Shown: positions 36,722-47,340 of the stretch, piece after piece
Layout: every line of letters starts with the position of its first letter
How positions within the stretch are numbered: position 1 is the stretch's first letter
NCBI RefSeq assembly: GCF_026210795.1
Contig: NC_089456.1
Coordinates: 188,501 to 252,500, forward strand
From: Rhizophagus irregularis
Taxonomy: Eukaryota > Glomeromycota > Glomeromycetes > Glomerales > Glomeraceae
Length of the DNA stretch: 64,000 nucleotides
Reading direction: 5' to 3'
Made by a program: the position numbers and the translations under genes
Notes under the pieces: model-generated
Databases searched by the model: none
Seen by the model: only the letters and a program-made list of their open reading frames with translations
Told to the model about the DNA's origin: nothing

Positions 36722-36965
36722 TAAGGTTGCTTGCCGAAACCTAAAGGTTTAAGTAAGATAGCATTTCGCCGAAAAGTGAAATTCTGCTAAAACTATATTA
36801 AAGTTATATTAAAAAACTGGCAAAACTTTGGAGAAAGGCGAAACTGCCAAAACTTATTATAAATGCTGAAACTGCCAAAACTCTGCCGAAACTATAATAA
36901 ATCTATAGTAAAATTTTGACGAAACTAATCGTAGGATTTTGAAGAGATTTAGACAAGCAACTTTA
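36722..36965. mobile_element. 244-bp MITE of the hAT-1 family
   Basis: Ends TAAGGTTGCTTGCCGAAACC (identical to the first 20 bases of hAT-1) and ACAAGCAACTTTA, flanked by 8-bp repeats GTGAGTTT and ATGAGTTT (one mismatch). GCCGAAA-type subterminal repeats are partly decayed. Confidence 0.88.
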
Positions 36966-37230
36966 ATGAGTTTTTGGGAACACTCATGGTGTAAACTGGA
37001 AAGAGGGGATCTCTCTAAGAAAAAATGCCTACAAGGCAGATTTACTCCCCTAACCTAAGTCCTTCACTGACAGTACACACATGGTTGCTTCGCTGAAGTT
37101 AGCGGGTGGTAAAGTTCTTTACTAAATTAGGATTTATGTTAGTTTTACGTGTATTGTATAAACTTATTTTTTTAAAATCTTAATAAAGATCTATATGTGC
37201 TGCAGCAAAAAAAAAAAATAATAATAATTA

Positions 37231-38140
37231 AGAATCCAATTATTATTGAAAATTGTGGTAAGTTAGCAACTATTATTTGGTTGAATTAATCAGAAAACAG
37301 TTCAAATTTCTATTACAAATATTCATAACTGTTAAAAAAACATATGAATCAAACAAAATTCTAATAAAGTATTGTTATTGTGATAGATATAGTATAAATA
37401 AAAAAGTTACATTTAAAATAGTAATTAATAAACTGGATTTAATGAATTCTAAAAATTTAGTCAATATTTATATAATATTTTCACTTAATAATAAAAAATA
37501 ATGTAAGTATTTAGAAGGAAAAATATTTGAACAATATTGTGAATTATCTAAATAGAAATTAATGAAATTTATTATAAATTATCTTATTAACCATTAAAAG
37601 TAAAATTAAATATACTGGTAATTGATAAGATATACAGTACATAAAAAAAATAATTATAATAAAAATTATATATTAAAAATCTTTAATAATTCCTGCAATA
37701 TACATCTGTTTAGCCATAAGCTTTACAGTAAGTTCATCTTTAATACATAATTTTTGAGCTTCTGCTCAGACATTTTAAGAAAAGCATAACTGTCAATCTT
37801 TTTTTGCGAATAATATTTAAGCTGTTATTGTCAATGTTCAAGTCTTATTTCTTACAAAAAAGTCATTTCTACTATTATTAGAATTCTTTCATCAAGACAA
37901 ATCTAATGATATATATTTTATTAAAATTGAATCACTGGTTGTGTTAAAAATAGGGGTATGTAGAATAACAAAATTTTGAAAATACCCCCTGTAATACACA
38001 ACTTTTGAAAAATTTTAATATAAACTCTATACAAACTTAAATGTGAGTTGTGTGTGAGAATCTACGCAACTCTTTCCCTGATTTTTGAAATTACTAATAA
38101 AATTTATTTTTGAAATTTTCGTTCAAAAATTTCTAAGTAC
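37231..38140. other. Intergenic, no gene seen
   Basis: AT-rich. A half copy of the GTCTC-type palindromic module lies at about 37885-37940. A 74-codon open frame at 37277-37501 is Lys/Ile/Asn-rich and likely spurious. Confidence 0.5.
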
Positions 38141-39905
38141 TTGTTCAAAATACTAATATTTCCCCAGTTGCTTTTCTCTTTACTGAGCTTTATACTATAT
38201 CTACACCTCCAGCTCCCTCCATTATTAACCCAGATATTCTGCTGCCACCGCGTCCTGACACTTCTGCTCCTTCTGGAGACCGTCTTTTGTCTCCCACTAA
38301 TACCGTTAGCGCGCCTAACAAATGTTCGCGTACTGTCTCTGACGACGCTATGAATGTTGATATAACTTCGCCCTCTGCTCCTGCTCCTAACTTTATTTCC
38401 ACCATTCCTTCTGGCTTTCCTATCAACAAAGTCCAAGTGATTACCTCGGCCCAAAATACTACTACTCCTGTTGAAACTGTTGACGCCTCTATCCATGCTC
38501 CTTCTGATACCAGTGGTAAAGGCAAAGCTGTTGACTTTTTTAACCCAACCTGCGCTTTTTCTTCTGACGCTTCCAAGGTCTCAGTGCAGTCTACCTCCTC
38601 TCGTTATTATGCTGCGGCATATTTACGCGATGCGCCTGACACGTTCAAATCTAAATTTACTACTAACCGTGTTATGTACGACGAAGTAGATCGTGCCTTC
38701 TCCAAACTTTCCTCTTATGGTTCTCGTGCACGTTGTGAAGGATCTGGTGACAAGAAAAGAATCCTTGTCTCCTTTTTTGCACAAGCCGATTTTACTTCTT
38801 CCACCTCTGGTCCATGCGCTGATCTTTTCGATTTGGTTTTTGTACAATACTCCCCTGCAGATGTGAAAAGAAACGTTAAAGCCAAGTCTTTGTTCGTTAC
38901 TGATATTCCTTTGTTTCTTACTGAAACACAAGTACACTCTGCCTTCTCCCGTTATGGTTCTGTTGTGCGTTGTAATCTTTCCCTTTGGAATCATTACTAC
39001 ACTGCTATAGTTCAATTTAGCACTGCTGATCTGATCGCCCAATTTGATGACACGTGGGCGATTTTATGCCTCAGTAACTCCCTACGCGTTTGTCCAGCTT
39101 CTTACTCAAAAGTCCAACGTGATGCCCGAAGACAACACGTGGCAGTTCTTGCTGGAATTCCTAAAAATATCAAAGCAGATTTGGCCGACATTGCCAATCA
39201 AATCTCAGCCAAAGCAATTAATATTCCCCTTTCCTATACTTCCTACAAACCTAAGCCCTATGTATACATGAACTTCTTTTCACAGGAAACCCTTAATTCG
39301 GCTCTAGAATTGACTGTCTCATTCAAGAATCGAGGCCTTACCTGGCACTCTTCCAATGATGTCAAGAATCTCTGCCACATGTGCGGCTGATTGGGCTGCT
39401 CTCCATCGCAGTGCTCTTCCCGTCCTACCAACAAATCTTCTGCGCAGCTCGATAAATTATATTCCCGTTTTAGAACTGGCCCTCAAAAAGGCTGCGCTAA
39501 GGATCAATCCTCTCAACGTTCTTCTTCACGATCACGTTTCCATTCAAGTCCCTTTCGTTCTGCTCGAAATAATGGGAACAGATCAAACGACATTCGTCAA
39601 CCTAAACAAGGATACATTCTTGTTACTCATTCTTCCGCTGGTCCTTCATCTTCCCGTACTGAACAATCACAACCTATAAGACAGCCCTTAATTACACTCA
39701 CCAATCCTGGTATCACTCCGGAAGAAGTAGCTGCTCTCCGACAACAAATTTTGGATCTTTCTACTACAATTCACTCTCTGGATGAAAGAGTTGATTGGTT
39801 TTCTGTAGGGTTGGTAAAGTCAGTCCTAGTCCGGTTTTAGTCCTAAGACTTGCAAGTCCTATCCGATGGACCTACAAACTAAGTCCATATATGATTAGTC
39901 TAGGA

Positions 39906-40211
39906 AGGACCCCGGATATCTCCAAAACAGGTCATAAGTCACACTTTCGGCATTGATTTTTGGCCCATTTTTCGGGGGAAAAAAATCAAAAGTGTTTTTG
40001 TAAATATCTCGGCATCCAGTAGTCCAATTTTGATGAACTTTTTTTTAAATTGTAGAGCTAAATGAGGGCTACAAAATAAAAAAAAAGTTCATTAAAATTG
40101 AATTACTGGATGCTGAGATATTTACAAAAAACGATTTTTTGAGTTTTAGCAAAAAGGGGTGTTTTTGGCCAAAAGTCCATTATGACCTTTATATTAGATA
40201 TCCGGGGTCCT
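39906..40211. mobile_element. AGGACCC MITE with whole-length foldback, copy 1
   Basis: Ends AGGACCCCGGATATC and its complement, perfect 8-bp duplication GTCTAGGA (39898-39905 and 40212-40219). Long internal arms (TAAATATCTCGGCATCCAGT against its complement near 40110) allow the whole 306 bp to fold. A second copy is at 47818-48114 in reverse. Confidence 0.9.
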
Positions 40212-40499
40212 GTCTAGGACTTGTGTCCAACCAAGTCCAGTTCTGGACTAGATCCTAAGACTCAGTCCTAAACCAGTTTAACGTATATCATTTATTATAA
40301 TTCTGTATAAAATTTCTTTTTTTTCTATCGTATATGCGTTTTCCTTAAAATTAATATAAAAACATTATAAAAAAACTCAAAAAACTCAAAAAAAATATAC
40401 TAAAAGTTTTATTTGTATAAATGATGATCAATTGATCATATGTTAATATGTTATACAACGTAATACTAAATACTGCGTTTAACAAATAAAACATATATT

Positions 40500-42436
40500 A
40501 CTTCAACCGAATTTGTTCACCAATATTATTCTCAACCCAACTTTTTGTACATAACGATGCTCTTGCAGTCTCAGGACATAAACGATTTCGAACTTTAGTA
40601 ATTGTATTGCCTGCAACAGAAAATGCTTGTTCACAGACTACACTTGTGGATTGTATTGCTAAGTAGTCTTTTGCCATTAGTGAAAGTACCAGAAATTCAG
40701 TGGAGTGGGCTTGCCACTAAAGAAGTGCTTTCACATTTTCATCACATGGCAAAACTAGATATCTTTCTATTTCAGCAAAATCAGGGCTAGGTGAGGGTGG
40801 TAGTATTGTTTTAGCAGTTACTCGTATGTGACGTTTTTTTAGTTGACAAAATTATTCTCGTGATGATGTAGAAGGAAGGGAAGTTTGTAATTGTGGCTTT
40901 TGGGAAAGATAGAAGGAAAATTGTTCACGTAAGGTGGCAATAGCATTTGTCATTAGTTCACCTGGTTCAAAAAGAGAAATTTTATTTCGGGAGTTTAATA
41001 TTGATGAGATGGTAGTATTATTATCAATAATTAACCAGTATTCTTTAAGTTTTTCATTTATTGAAGCGTATTGTCCGAATCCATCCTCCTTTTCCACACA
41101 ATACTTTAAATGATCACGAATTTCATTAAAGTAAAATCGAACATCAGCAATAGTTGGGTACAATGATCCTGAGAGATTTTTTGTTGCTCTTTCAAGGGGT
41201 TCTAAAACGATCACTGTTTCCTTTATTAATAATTAAAAAGGATTTAATTTTGTAAGTAGTAATAACGAAAAAAAAAGAAATTTGTTATTGAAAAAAAAAT
41301 ATTATTTCATTTTTATTTTTATTTTCGTCCATGCTTCAACATTCGGCATTAATTCACGCACACTATCATGTTTAGCTGCAAGCATTTTCAATGCCGTTTC
41401 CATTCGCTGTAACTTACAAAGCATGTAATAAGTGGAATTCCACCTCGTTTCTATATCTATTTCTGGCTGAAGGTACTCAAGTTTCTCTATAACACATAAT
41501 TCACGTAATTAAGACTGAATTTTTAATTTTTGACATTAGTTGTCACACTTCTACTATTTTTTGATCAACTATTTCCATACCTTGTTTAACTGCAAGGTTA
41601 AGTATATGTGCTGAACAACGATAATGGCTGAAGGTAAGATTATTTAATTCTTTTTCAAATTCTTTTGATAATTTTCGTCCACATACTAACATCGCAGATT
41701 CATTATCTGTAGTAAGTGCTAATGCTTTATCTGCTAAGTTGAATTCATTAAGAACATTAGTGATTGCTACTGCCATATTGATTCCTGTATGACGAACTTT
41801 AAAGGGAATAATATCAAGTAAAAAATGCCGAAGAACCCAATTTTGGTCAATATAGTGAATTGTTAGGCCAAGGTATGCTTCGCTACTTATAGTTGATGTT
41901 CACATATCGGCAGTGAAGGAAACTTTGCTGGATATTTTTTGTAAATCATAGCCAATATTAGAATGACGTTCATTAAATTCATCAATAATCATTTCTTTTA
42001 TTTGATGTCGATCAGTAATTTTGTAACAAGGATCGAAAATATGCATCATTTCAATAAAATTTTCATTTTCCACAACACTAAAAGGTTGTTGGTTATCAAT
42101 AATCCAAATAACAACTGCTTTATCTCGCTCTAATTTTTCTTTTGCAGGCCAAGGGTCTGTACATTTGAAATTTAATGTTGTTTGCTTTCTGACCTTTGGA
42201 ATTATTATGTTGTGCTTATTTAAAAGATGCTGTTCAATAGTAGAATTACTTGACTTAATAGAAAATACATAATTGCACCTTTTGCATACAGGTACTCCCA
42301 GGTGAGCTGGGCTTTTGCAATCTACATAATTCCATAGAGATGAAGTTTTTTGAGAACTTTCTTCAATATGTAATATGTTTTCCAAAATGTCATCACTCTC
42401 CAAGTCAACAAAATCGAACGCGTCATCTAAACTCAT
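40500..42436 (-). pseudogene. hAT-4 transposase, broken by nonsense changes
   Basis: From the ATG at 42436: acidic start, BED finger (VCKRCNYVF with H-L-L-N-K-H, residues about 48-75), FSVVENENFIEMM, and VSFTADM followed by TGA where hAT proteins have the Trp of ADMWTS. Then AYLGLTIHYID, ALTTDNESAMLV (second Asp), YRCSAHILNLAVKQG, a TRWNSTYYML region (about 41440) and PLERATKNLSG. The C-terminal dimerisation region lies at 40850-40500, with TSVVCEQAFSVAGNTITKVR holding the catalytic Glu. Several stops and frame breaks (for example at 41900, 41540 and 40852) make it inactive. Some breaks could be introns, which I could not place. Confidence 0.85.
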
Positions 42437-43658
42437 TGTATAAGTTTGTACAACAAAAATTAAAAATACCGTGTAATATATATACCAAATGTAAGAACCC
42501 TTTTTATTGGTTAGGACTCATTTAAGACTAACTCCTTATTAGTCTAAAAAATCGGACTTAAAGATCTGCAGACTCAGTCTTAGGACTGAGTCTTTAGGTC
42601 CGAAATAAGGACTTTACCAACCCTAGTTTTCTGCTCAGCTCGAGAGTCATAAACAACGTATCGTAGAACTTGAAAATACTGTTTTCCCGAACGATGCTTC
42701 CTACTCAACATACGAATCTTATGACGCCTTCCAAGAAAACCAGGATTCACATCGTGAATCTCATGAAGAAATGTATAATTGGAATGACGCTGACTGCACT
42801 TCTGCCCCTGAACAACAGTCATCCACACTAAACATGATAATGCATATTTCACCTGAGACATCTTTTTCTCATGATGGACCTGCTAATGTTCTATCCTCCC
42901 GGCACATACCCTTCTCCACTTCTGCTGTTTTGCAACCTAAGTATGCTCCTCATCATTCCCAACCTATTGATTTCAATAAGGAACTTGATAGTATTACTTC
43001 CACTCAACAAATTATTCACGGTCAACTTGACTTTATTCTCACTAAGCTTGACGGTTTATCCCCTTCCCAGGAATAACAACAGCGCCTGATAATCGTAATT
43101 ATATCACTTCCTCCCTGCTATTTAACAGTCAGGTGGTTGGAACTAATTCCTGATCCCCCTTAATATATTTTAATAAGTGACAACACTCATAATATGGTAC
43201 AGCAGGACAGGACCCTTTTTCTGCTGATGGTTCAGATCGCATTGATTTTTTTAATAATTCTTCTTTCTCATTTCATGTTGTTCCTTCTACCCATTCTACT
43301 AGCTTATCCTCTTCAAATATTTTACGGTTGGGATCCCTTAATGTTCGTTCGTTAGTTAGCCCAACCAAACAATTAAATCTTTTTTCAATTCTTTTGTCCC
43401 ATGCTTTGCATGGTATTATTTTAACCGAAACTAATTTATGTTCTCCTGCCCATCGTTACATTTGTAACCCTTGTCTGTCCTCCTATAAATTTCAATCTTG
43501 GTTTACCCATTCCCCTACCACTAATCGTCATTCTGGTGTTGGCATTATTTTACATTCCTCTTTAGCTATATATGTTATTAAAAAGAAATTTTTTATCGAC
43601 AGATTGATTAGTTTAACCATGCAACTTCCAGGCAAATGCAACATTCTACTCATTGGTG

Positions 43659-44558
43659 TAGTGTTTGTATCTGGATATAGCAAATCTGGTTGTATTAATG
43701 GATATCCGGTAAGAAGTGGGTATCCAGATAAAGGTTTTTTTGAGTTGACGTTATCCGGATACAATTTTAGTCTAAACGGATCCTCCAGATATATCCGTTT
43801 ATGTTAGGGCAATGACAGATATTACCTAATATTAGGTAATATCTGTCATTGCCCTTAGCAGATCAATACATTTTAAGAAATATTAAATGCCAATCTGTAC
43901 AATGTAGTAATAATTGTCTCAATGTCCAATATTTTGCTACATGAATCACCAAGTAATAAAAATACTAAAACGCGTTAAACCACTTTTTATCTTGCTTATC
44001 GTCATTTGTAATACTCCATTTTTTAGTATGACACAGCGCAAAAGCGATATTACTTCTTTTTTGACTTCTTCCTCTCCAAATGCGGCATCTACTCCCTCAG
44101 AATGACTGTTCTCAGACGCGGGAAATCTTTTAACTGTTAAGAAAATATGAATGAAACCTGAGTTATTTAGTCGTGTTATATTCTTAAAACGGAATAGTCC
44201 ATTTTGCTAATATTCACCCAGCTCAACAATTAACTACTACTCCTATTGATGTTTAAACTATACCTTATATAAATTACACAAATAAATTCATGCTTTTGAG
44301 ATAAATTTTATTTTTTTTATATTTACAAATTATTATACAATATTAATGATATATGTATAAATACAATAAATTATATTAAGTTCACGGATTTTATCCGGGT
44401 ATAAACTCACTAATGACCCGTTAGACATCCACGAAGATCACAGATTAATCTGGATGGATATCCGGATTTGTAAAAAATATTTTATCAGATAACCGGATTT
44501 GAAAATTCTTAACGGAGACGGATTTATTTATCTGGATGATATCTGGATACAAACACTA
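43659..44558. mobile_element. 900-bp hAT-type MITE inserted in the LINE endonuclease
   Basis: Ends TAGTGTTTGTATCTGGATA and ATATCTGGATACAAACACTA, perfect 8-bp duplication CATTGGTG (43651-43658 and 44559-44566). Subterminal regions repeat GGATATCCGG / CTGGATA words. The interior has a small frame, MTQRKSDITSFLTSSSPNAA (44028-44105), which may be a relic of a transposase N terminus, and a perfect palindrome at 43807-43854. Confidence 0.88.
43807..43854. repeat. 48-bp perfect palindrome
   Basis: Arms of 24 bp (GGGCAATGACAGATATTACC, then TAAT) meet without a spacer. With the preceding TA the arm looks like a hAT tip (TAGGGCAATG), so this may be two terminal repeats left after loss of everything between. 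No 8-bp duplication surrounds it. Confidence 0.9.
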
Positions 44559-45108
44559 CATTGGTGGCTATATTCCTCCTGCTAATTCTTCGAATCGTGC
44601 AATCATTGCTGATTGTCACTCCACTGTTATATCATGGATCTGCTCTGCTCGACTTTTTAATCATTATGTTCTCCTGGGTGGAGATTTGAATGTGGACTAT
44701 GACCATTTTATGACACAAATTTCTGCCAATCATCCTGGCTCATCTCCTATGAATCCTCTTTTTAAAATATTTCACGAGCAACAATTTGACGATTTATGTG
44801 AAATTGATAGAGATTCACTTCATCTTTAGCCTACTTTTCGATCTACAAGTTCTGGTTCTCTGTCTCGACTTGATTATATTTGGAGTTCTATCTCTTTCCC
44901 AATCCCTCATCTCTGGTCTTCCGTTTCTGATTTAACGGATAGTTTTCCTACTGATCATTTTTTAATTACAGCGCATTTTGATTTCCTTACGCTTTGAGAC
45001 CAACATGCACCTAGTTACCTTAAGCAATGACAATGTAGCCGTACCTGCTTCAATTTTTATTCTGCCAGTACCAGTCAAAAGGAAGCTTTCACTGCCACAG
45101 TCTCCTCT

Positions 45109-47060
45109 TTGTTGCTTGATATGCTTTCCTTCTCTTCTAGTTCAACCCTAAATCAAATTTGGCATAAGTTCAAGACTGTTCTACTTTCAGCCGCACGCTC
45201 TCATTTTTCCAGGAAAACTATCTCTTTGATGAAACCCAAAACTATTCCTCACGAGTTACAGCCTTATATTCATTTGAGTCATAGTCTCGATCATTTTACC
45301 ATATCCTTACAGAAATTGATCTCCATTTCCCGATTAAACGTATCGTGGTTACACTTTTTTATCAATTTTGAACCTGCCTTTAAAGAATTGTTTCTTAATC
45401 AGTCTGGTCTCCTTAATGGTCTTTCGCATCCTTCTCAACTTTTGATGATTTTTGACTCTTCGAACTTCTCTTATCATGAATTTTTAATTCAATTTCAAAA
45501 ATCTTTACGAAAGCTTAAGCGGTTCCTTTCGGCTAGTAATGCCTTAGAATTTGATAAATTCAAGACCGCTTATATGAAATCAGCCATTTCAGAAAGGAAT
45601 ATTAATTTCTATGAAAATAAAGGCAAATTCATCTCCAGTTCTTTAAACCGAGAAAGATGATGCATTATCCTGGATCAAGTCCTGGTTGTGGATACTCCTG
45701 ATTGCCCTAAATTGTTAGTTGCTTCTGATGAAATTAAAGATGCAGCCATTTCACATTTTCAGAATATAGTCAGTCCCTCTGTCTCTCCTTTTGGTTCTCT
45801 TTCCTCTCTTCCTCCACGATGGCAAAAAAGATATTCTCTATTGGAACAGTTTCATGAATCTTTATATGATTCTGTAATGTCACATATTTCTGTCTCAGAA
45901 TTATGCGAGGCTATTTCAGCTTCTCCTGTCTATAAGGCTTCTGGTCCCTCCTCTATTCCGTATGAATGGTTTAAATTGTTATCAGATACTTCTCTCCAAT
46001 TCCTGTGTGAGCTTATGAATCGCTGCCTTGATCAGTCGGACATTCCTGAAGACTGGCGTTCTGCCTCTATTGCTCCTATTCCCAAACTGCATGAATTTAA
46101 TGCTCTTTTAAAGAATACATGACCAATTACCCTATTGGAAACTGCCTGGAAATTACTAGTTAAAATTGTGAATAACAGGCTGTCCATCATTCTTTCCTCT
46201 CATCATGTACTTTAAGGCAATAATTTTGCTGGTTTACCTGGTTTTTCAGTCAATACTCCAATCAACGTCTTGGATGGCATTATCAAGAGTCATAAACTCT
46301 CTCATTCTTCACAGGAACTTTGGATCTTAAGCCATGATATTTTCAAGGCATTCGATTCTATCAATCTACGAATGTTGCGACTTGCTTTTAACCGTTTACA
46401 GTTTCCTAATAATTTATCTAATTTATTATTAGCTTATTTACCAATAGGAAAAATCAAATTTTTACGCCTTATAGCCACACCTTACCATATAATGTTCTCA
46501 TAGGGATCGATCAAGGAGAAGTTATTTCCCCACTATTATGGACTATATATTTCGATCCACTGCTTACGGAACTGTCAGATTTTGCAATTTCTCCATATTT
46601 GTGGTCTTCCAATATATCTCAAGATATACTTGCTTTTAATAACAGTGAACGAATGGATCTTGCCGTTCTAATCACACAACTTACTTATATGGATGATTCC
46701 ACGCTTGTCTCGGCTTCTTTGGATAGTCTTCAACATCTCTTATCTATTGCTAGAGACTTTTATTTTATTAATAATATCACTGTGAACTTTTCAAAATATG
46801 AATTAGTTTGCTCTTTATCCAATCCCTCTCCAATTATGTTTTTGCTTTTATTTGAATTCTCAACTTTGGTGGCTAATATGGATTTTCAGTTAACTCCTTT
46901 AAAGCTCTCTTTCTCGTTCAGATTTCTTGGGGTATGGTTTAATCTCCAAGGTTCTCCTTCCTTTGTGGTTTCTCAAATCAAGGATATATACCGTACTTTC
47001 GTCCAAACAGTTTGATTTAAGAAATTAGCTCCTTTCCAGCTAGCATATTTACATTCCGCT
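45109..47060 (+). pseudogene. LINE ORF2 linker and reverse transcriptase, with stops
   Basis: 45109-45660 is the linker. 45688-46122 holds the RT start, KASGPSSIPYEWFKLL and DWRSASIAPIPKL. After TGA at 46121 the protein continues PITLLETAWKLLVKI, and 46270-46503 has LSHDIFKAFDSINLRML with the first catalytic Asp. 46599-47015 has the catalytic box TYMDDSTLVSA with both Asp residues and a FRFLGVWF thumb region. Stops at 45658, 46121, 46214 and 46501 and a frameshift near 46520 break it. The order matches LINE polymerases that copy RNA at the nicked target. Confidence 0.82.
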
Positions 47061-47340
47061 ATCATTCTTCCCAAAATCTACTTCCGGTCACAAGTTACTT
47101 TTATACCAGAAGCTATATTGACTCGAGCCATTGGCCCCTATTATGGCCTTCAAAAAAAGCTTTTATCAGTTTCTCGTATCTTTCCCACATTGGCCTTTTT
47201 TTCGGGCTTATTTACCAAGGACACTAATCCCTACACCTATCTTTGTCAAAGACTTATTTTCTGTTTTATGGCTTGGATTTCTTTGTACACTTCAGGATCA
47301 CTTTATTCATATTGGGTTGCTAACGTTTCTTTTTACTATT

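Larger units (their letters stand above)
36085..37230 (+). mobile_element. LINE 3' fragment with poly-A / (TAA)n tail
   Basis: Holds the C terminus of a LINE protein (36397-36573), a 3' UTR with CTTAATAAAGATCTATATG and a tail AAAAAAAAAAAATAATAATA at 37207-37229. A 244-bp hAT-1 MITE (36722-36965) interrupts the 3' UTR. The 5' boundary is uncertain and no target duplication was identified. Confidence 0.65.
39806..42625 (-). mobile_element. hAT-4: 2.8-kb hAT element inserted in LINE ORF1
   Basis: Ends TAGGGTTGGTAAAGTCAGTC and GGACTTTACCAACCCTA are flanked by a perfect 8-bp duplication GTTTTCTG (39798-39805 and 42626-42633). Subterminal sequence repeats GTCCTAGTC / GACTAAGTCC words. The transposase is on the minus strand. 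A 306-bp AGGACCC MITE (39906-40211) sits near its left end. Confidence 0.92.
38221..43074 (+). pseudogene. LINE ORF1 (nucleic-acid-binding protein), split by hAT-4
   Basis: Open from before 38221 to 39387 and on to 39805 after a TGA. Ser/Thr/Pro-rich N terminus, then two RRM-like folds: KSLFVTDIPLFLTETQVHSA with YTAIVQF, and HVAVLAGIPKNIKADL with YVYMNF. Then comes a CCHC-like knuckle CHMCG-(stop)-LGCSPSQC, a basic Arg/Ser stretch, and a heptad region VAALRQQILDLSTTIHSLDE. That region continues beyond hAT-4 (from 42634) as QLESHKQRIVELENTVF. Removing hAT-4 and one copy of GTTTTCTG keeps the frame. The stop is at 43074-43076. Such ORF1 proteins package LINE RNA. The TGA within the knuckle inactivates it. 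Confidence 0.75.
43328..44998 (+). pseudogene. LINE ORF2 endonuclease domain (APE-type), split by a MITE
   Basis: Before the MITE: RLGSLNVRSLV (Asn), GIILTETNL (Glu), SGVGIILHSS. After the MITE, from 44567: YVLLGGDLNVDYD (Asp-x-Asn), LSRLDYIWSS, and TDSFPTDHFLI (terminal Asp-His). These are the catalytic positions of apurinic endonuclease-like LINE nucleases that nick the target DNA. A TAG interrupts after DRDSLHL at 44827. Removing the MITE with one CATTGGTG restores continuity. Confidence 0.82.
38161..47340 (+). mobile_element. LINE with ORF1 and ORF2, interrupted by two hAT-type elements
   Basis: The GC-richer coding block contains ORF1 (RRM-like, CCHC, coiled coil) and ORF2 (APE endonuclease, reverse transcriptase). 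The RNase H region and 3' end are absent: the sequence passes at about 47340 directly into intron-like array B. It is split by hAT-4 (39806-42625) and a 900-bp MITE (43659-44558), each with an exact 8-bp duplication. Several in-frame stops show it is dead. The 5' boundary is not defined. Confidence 0.85.
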
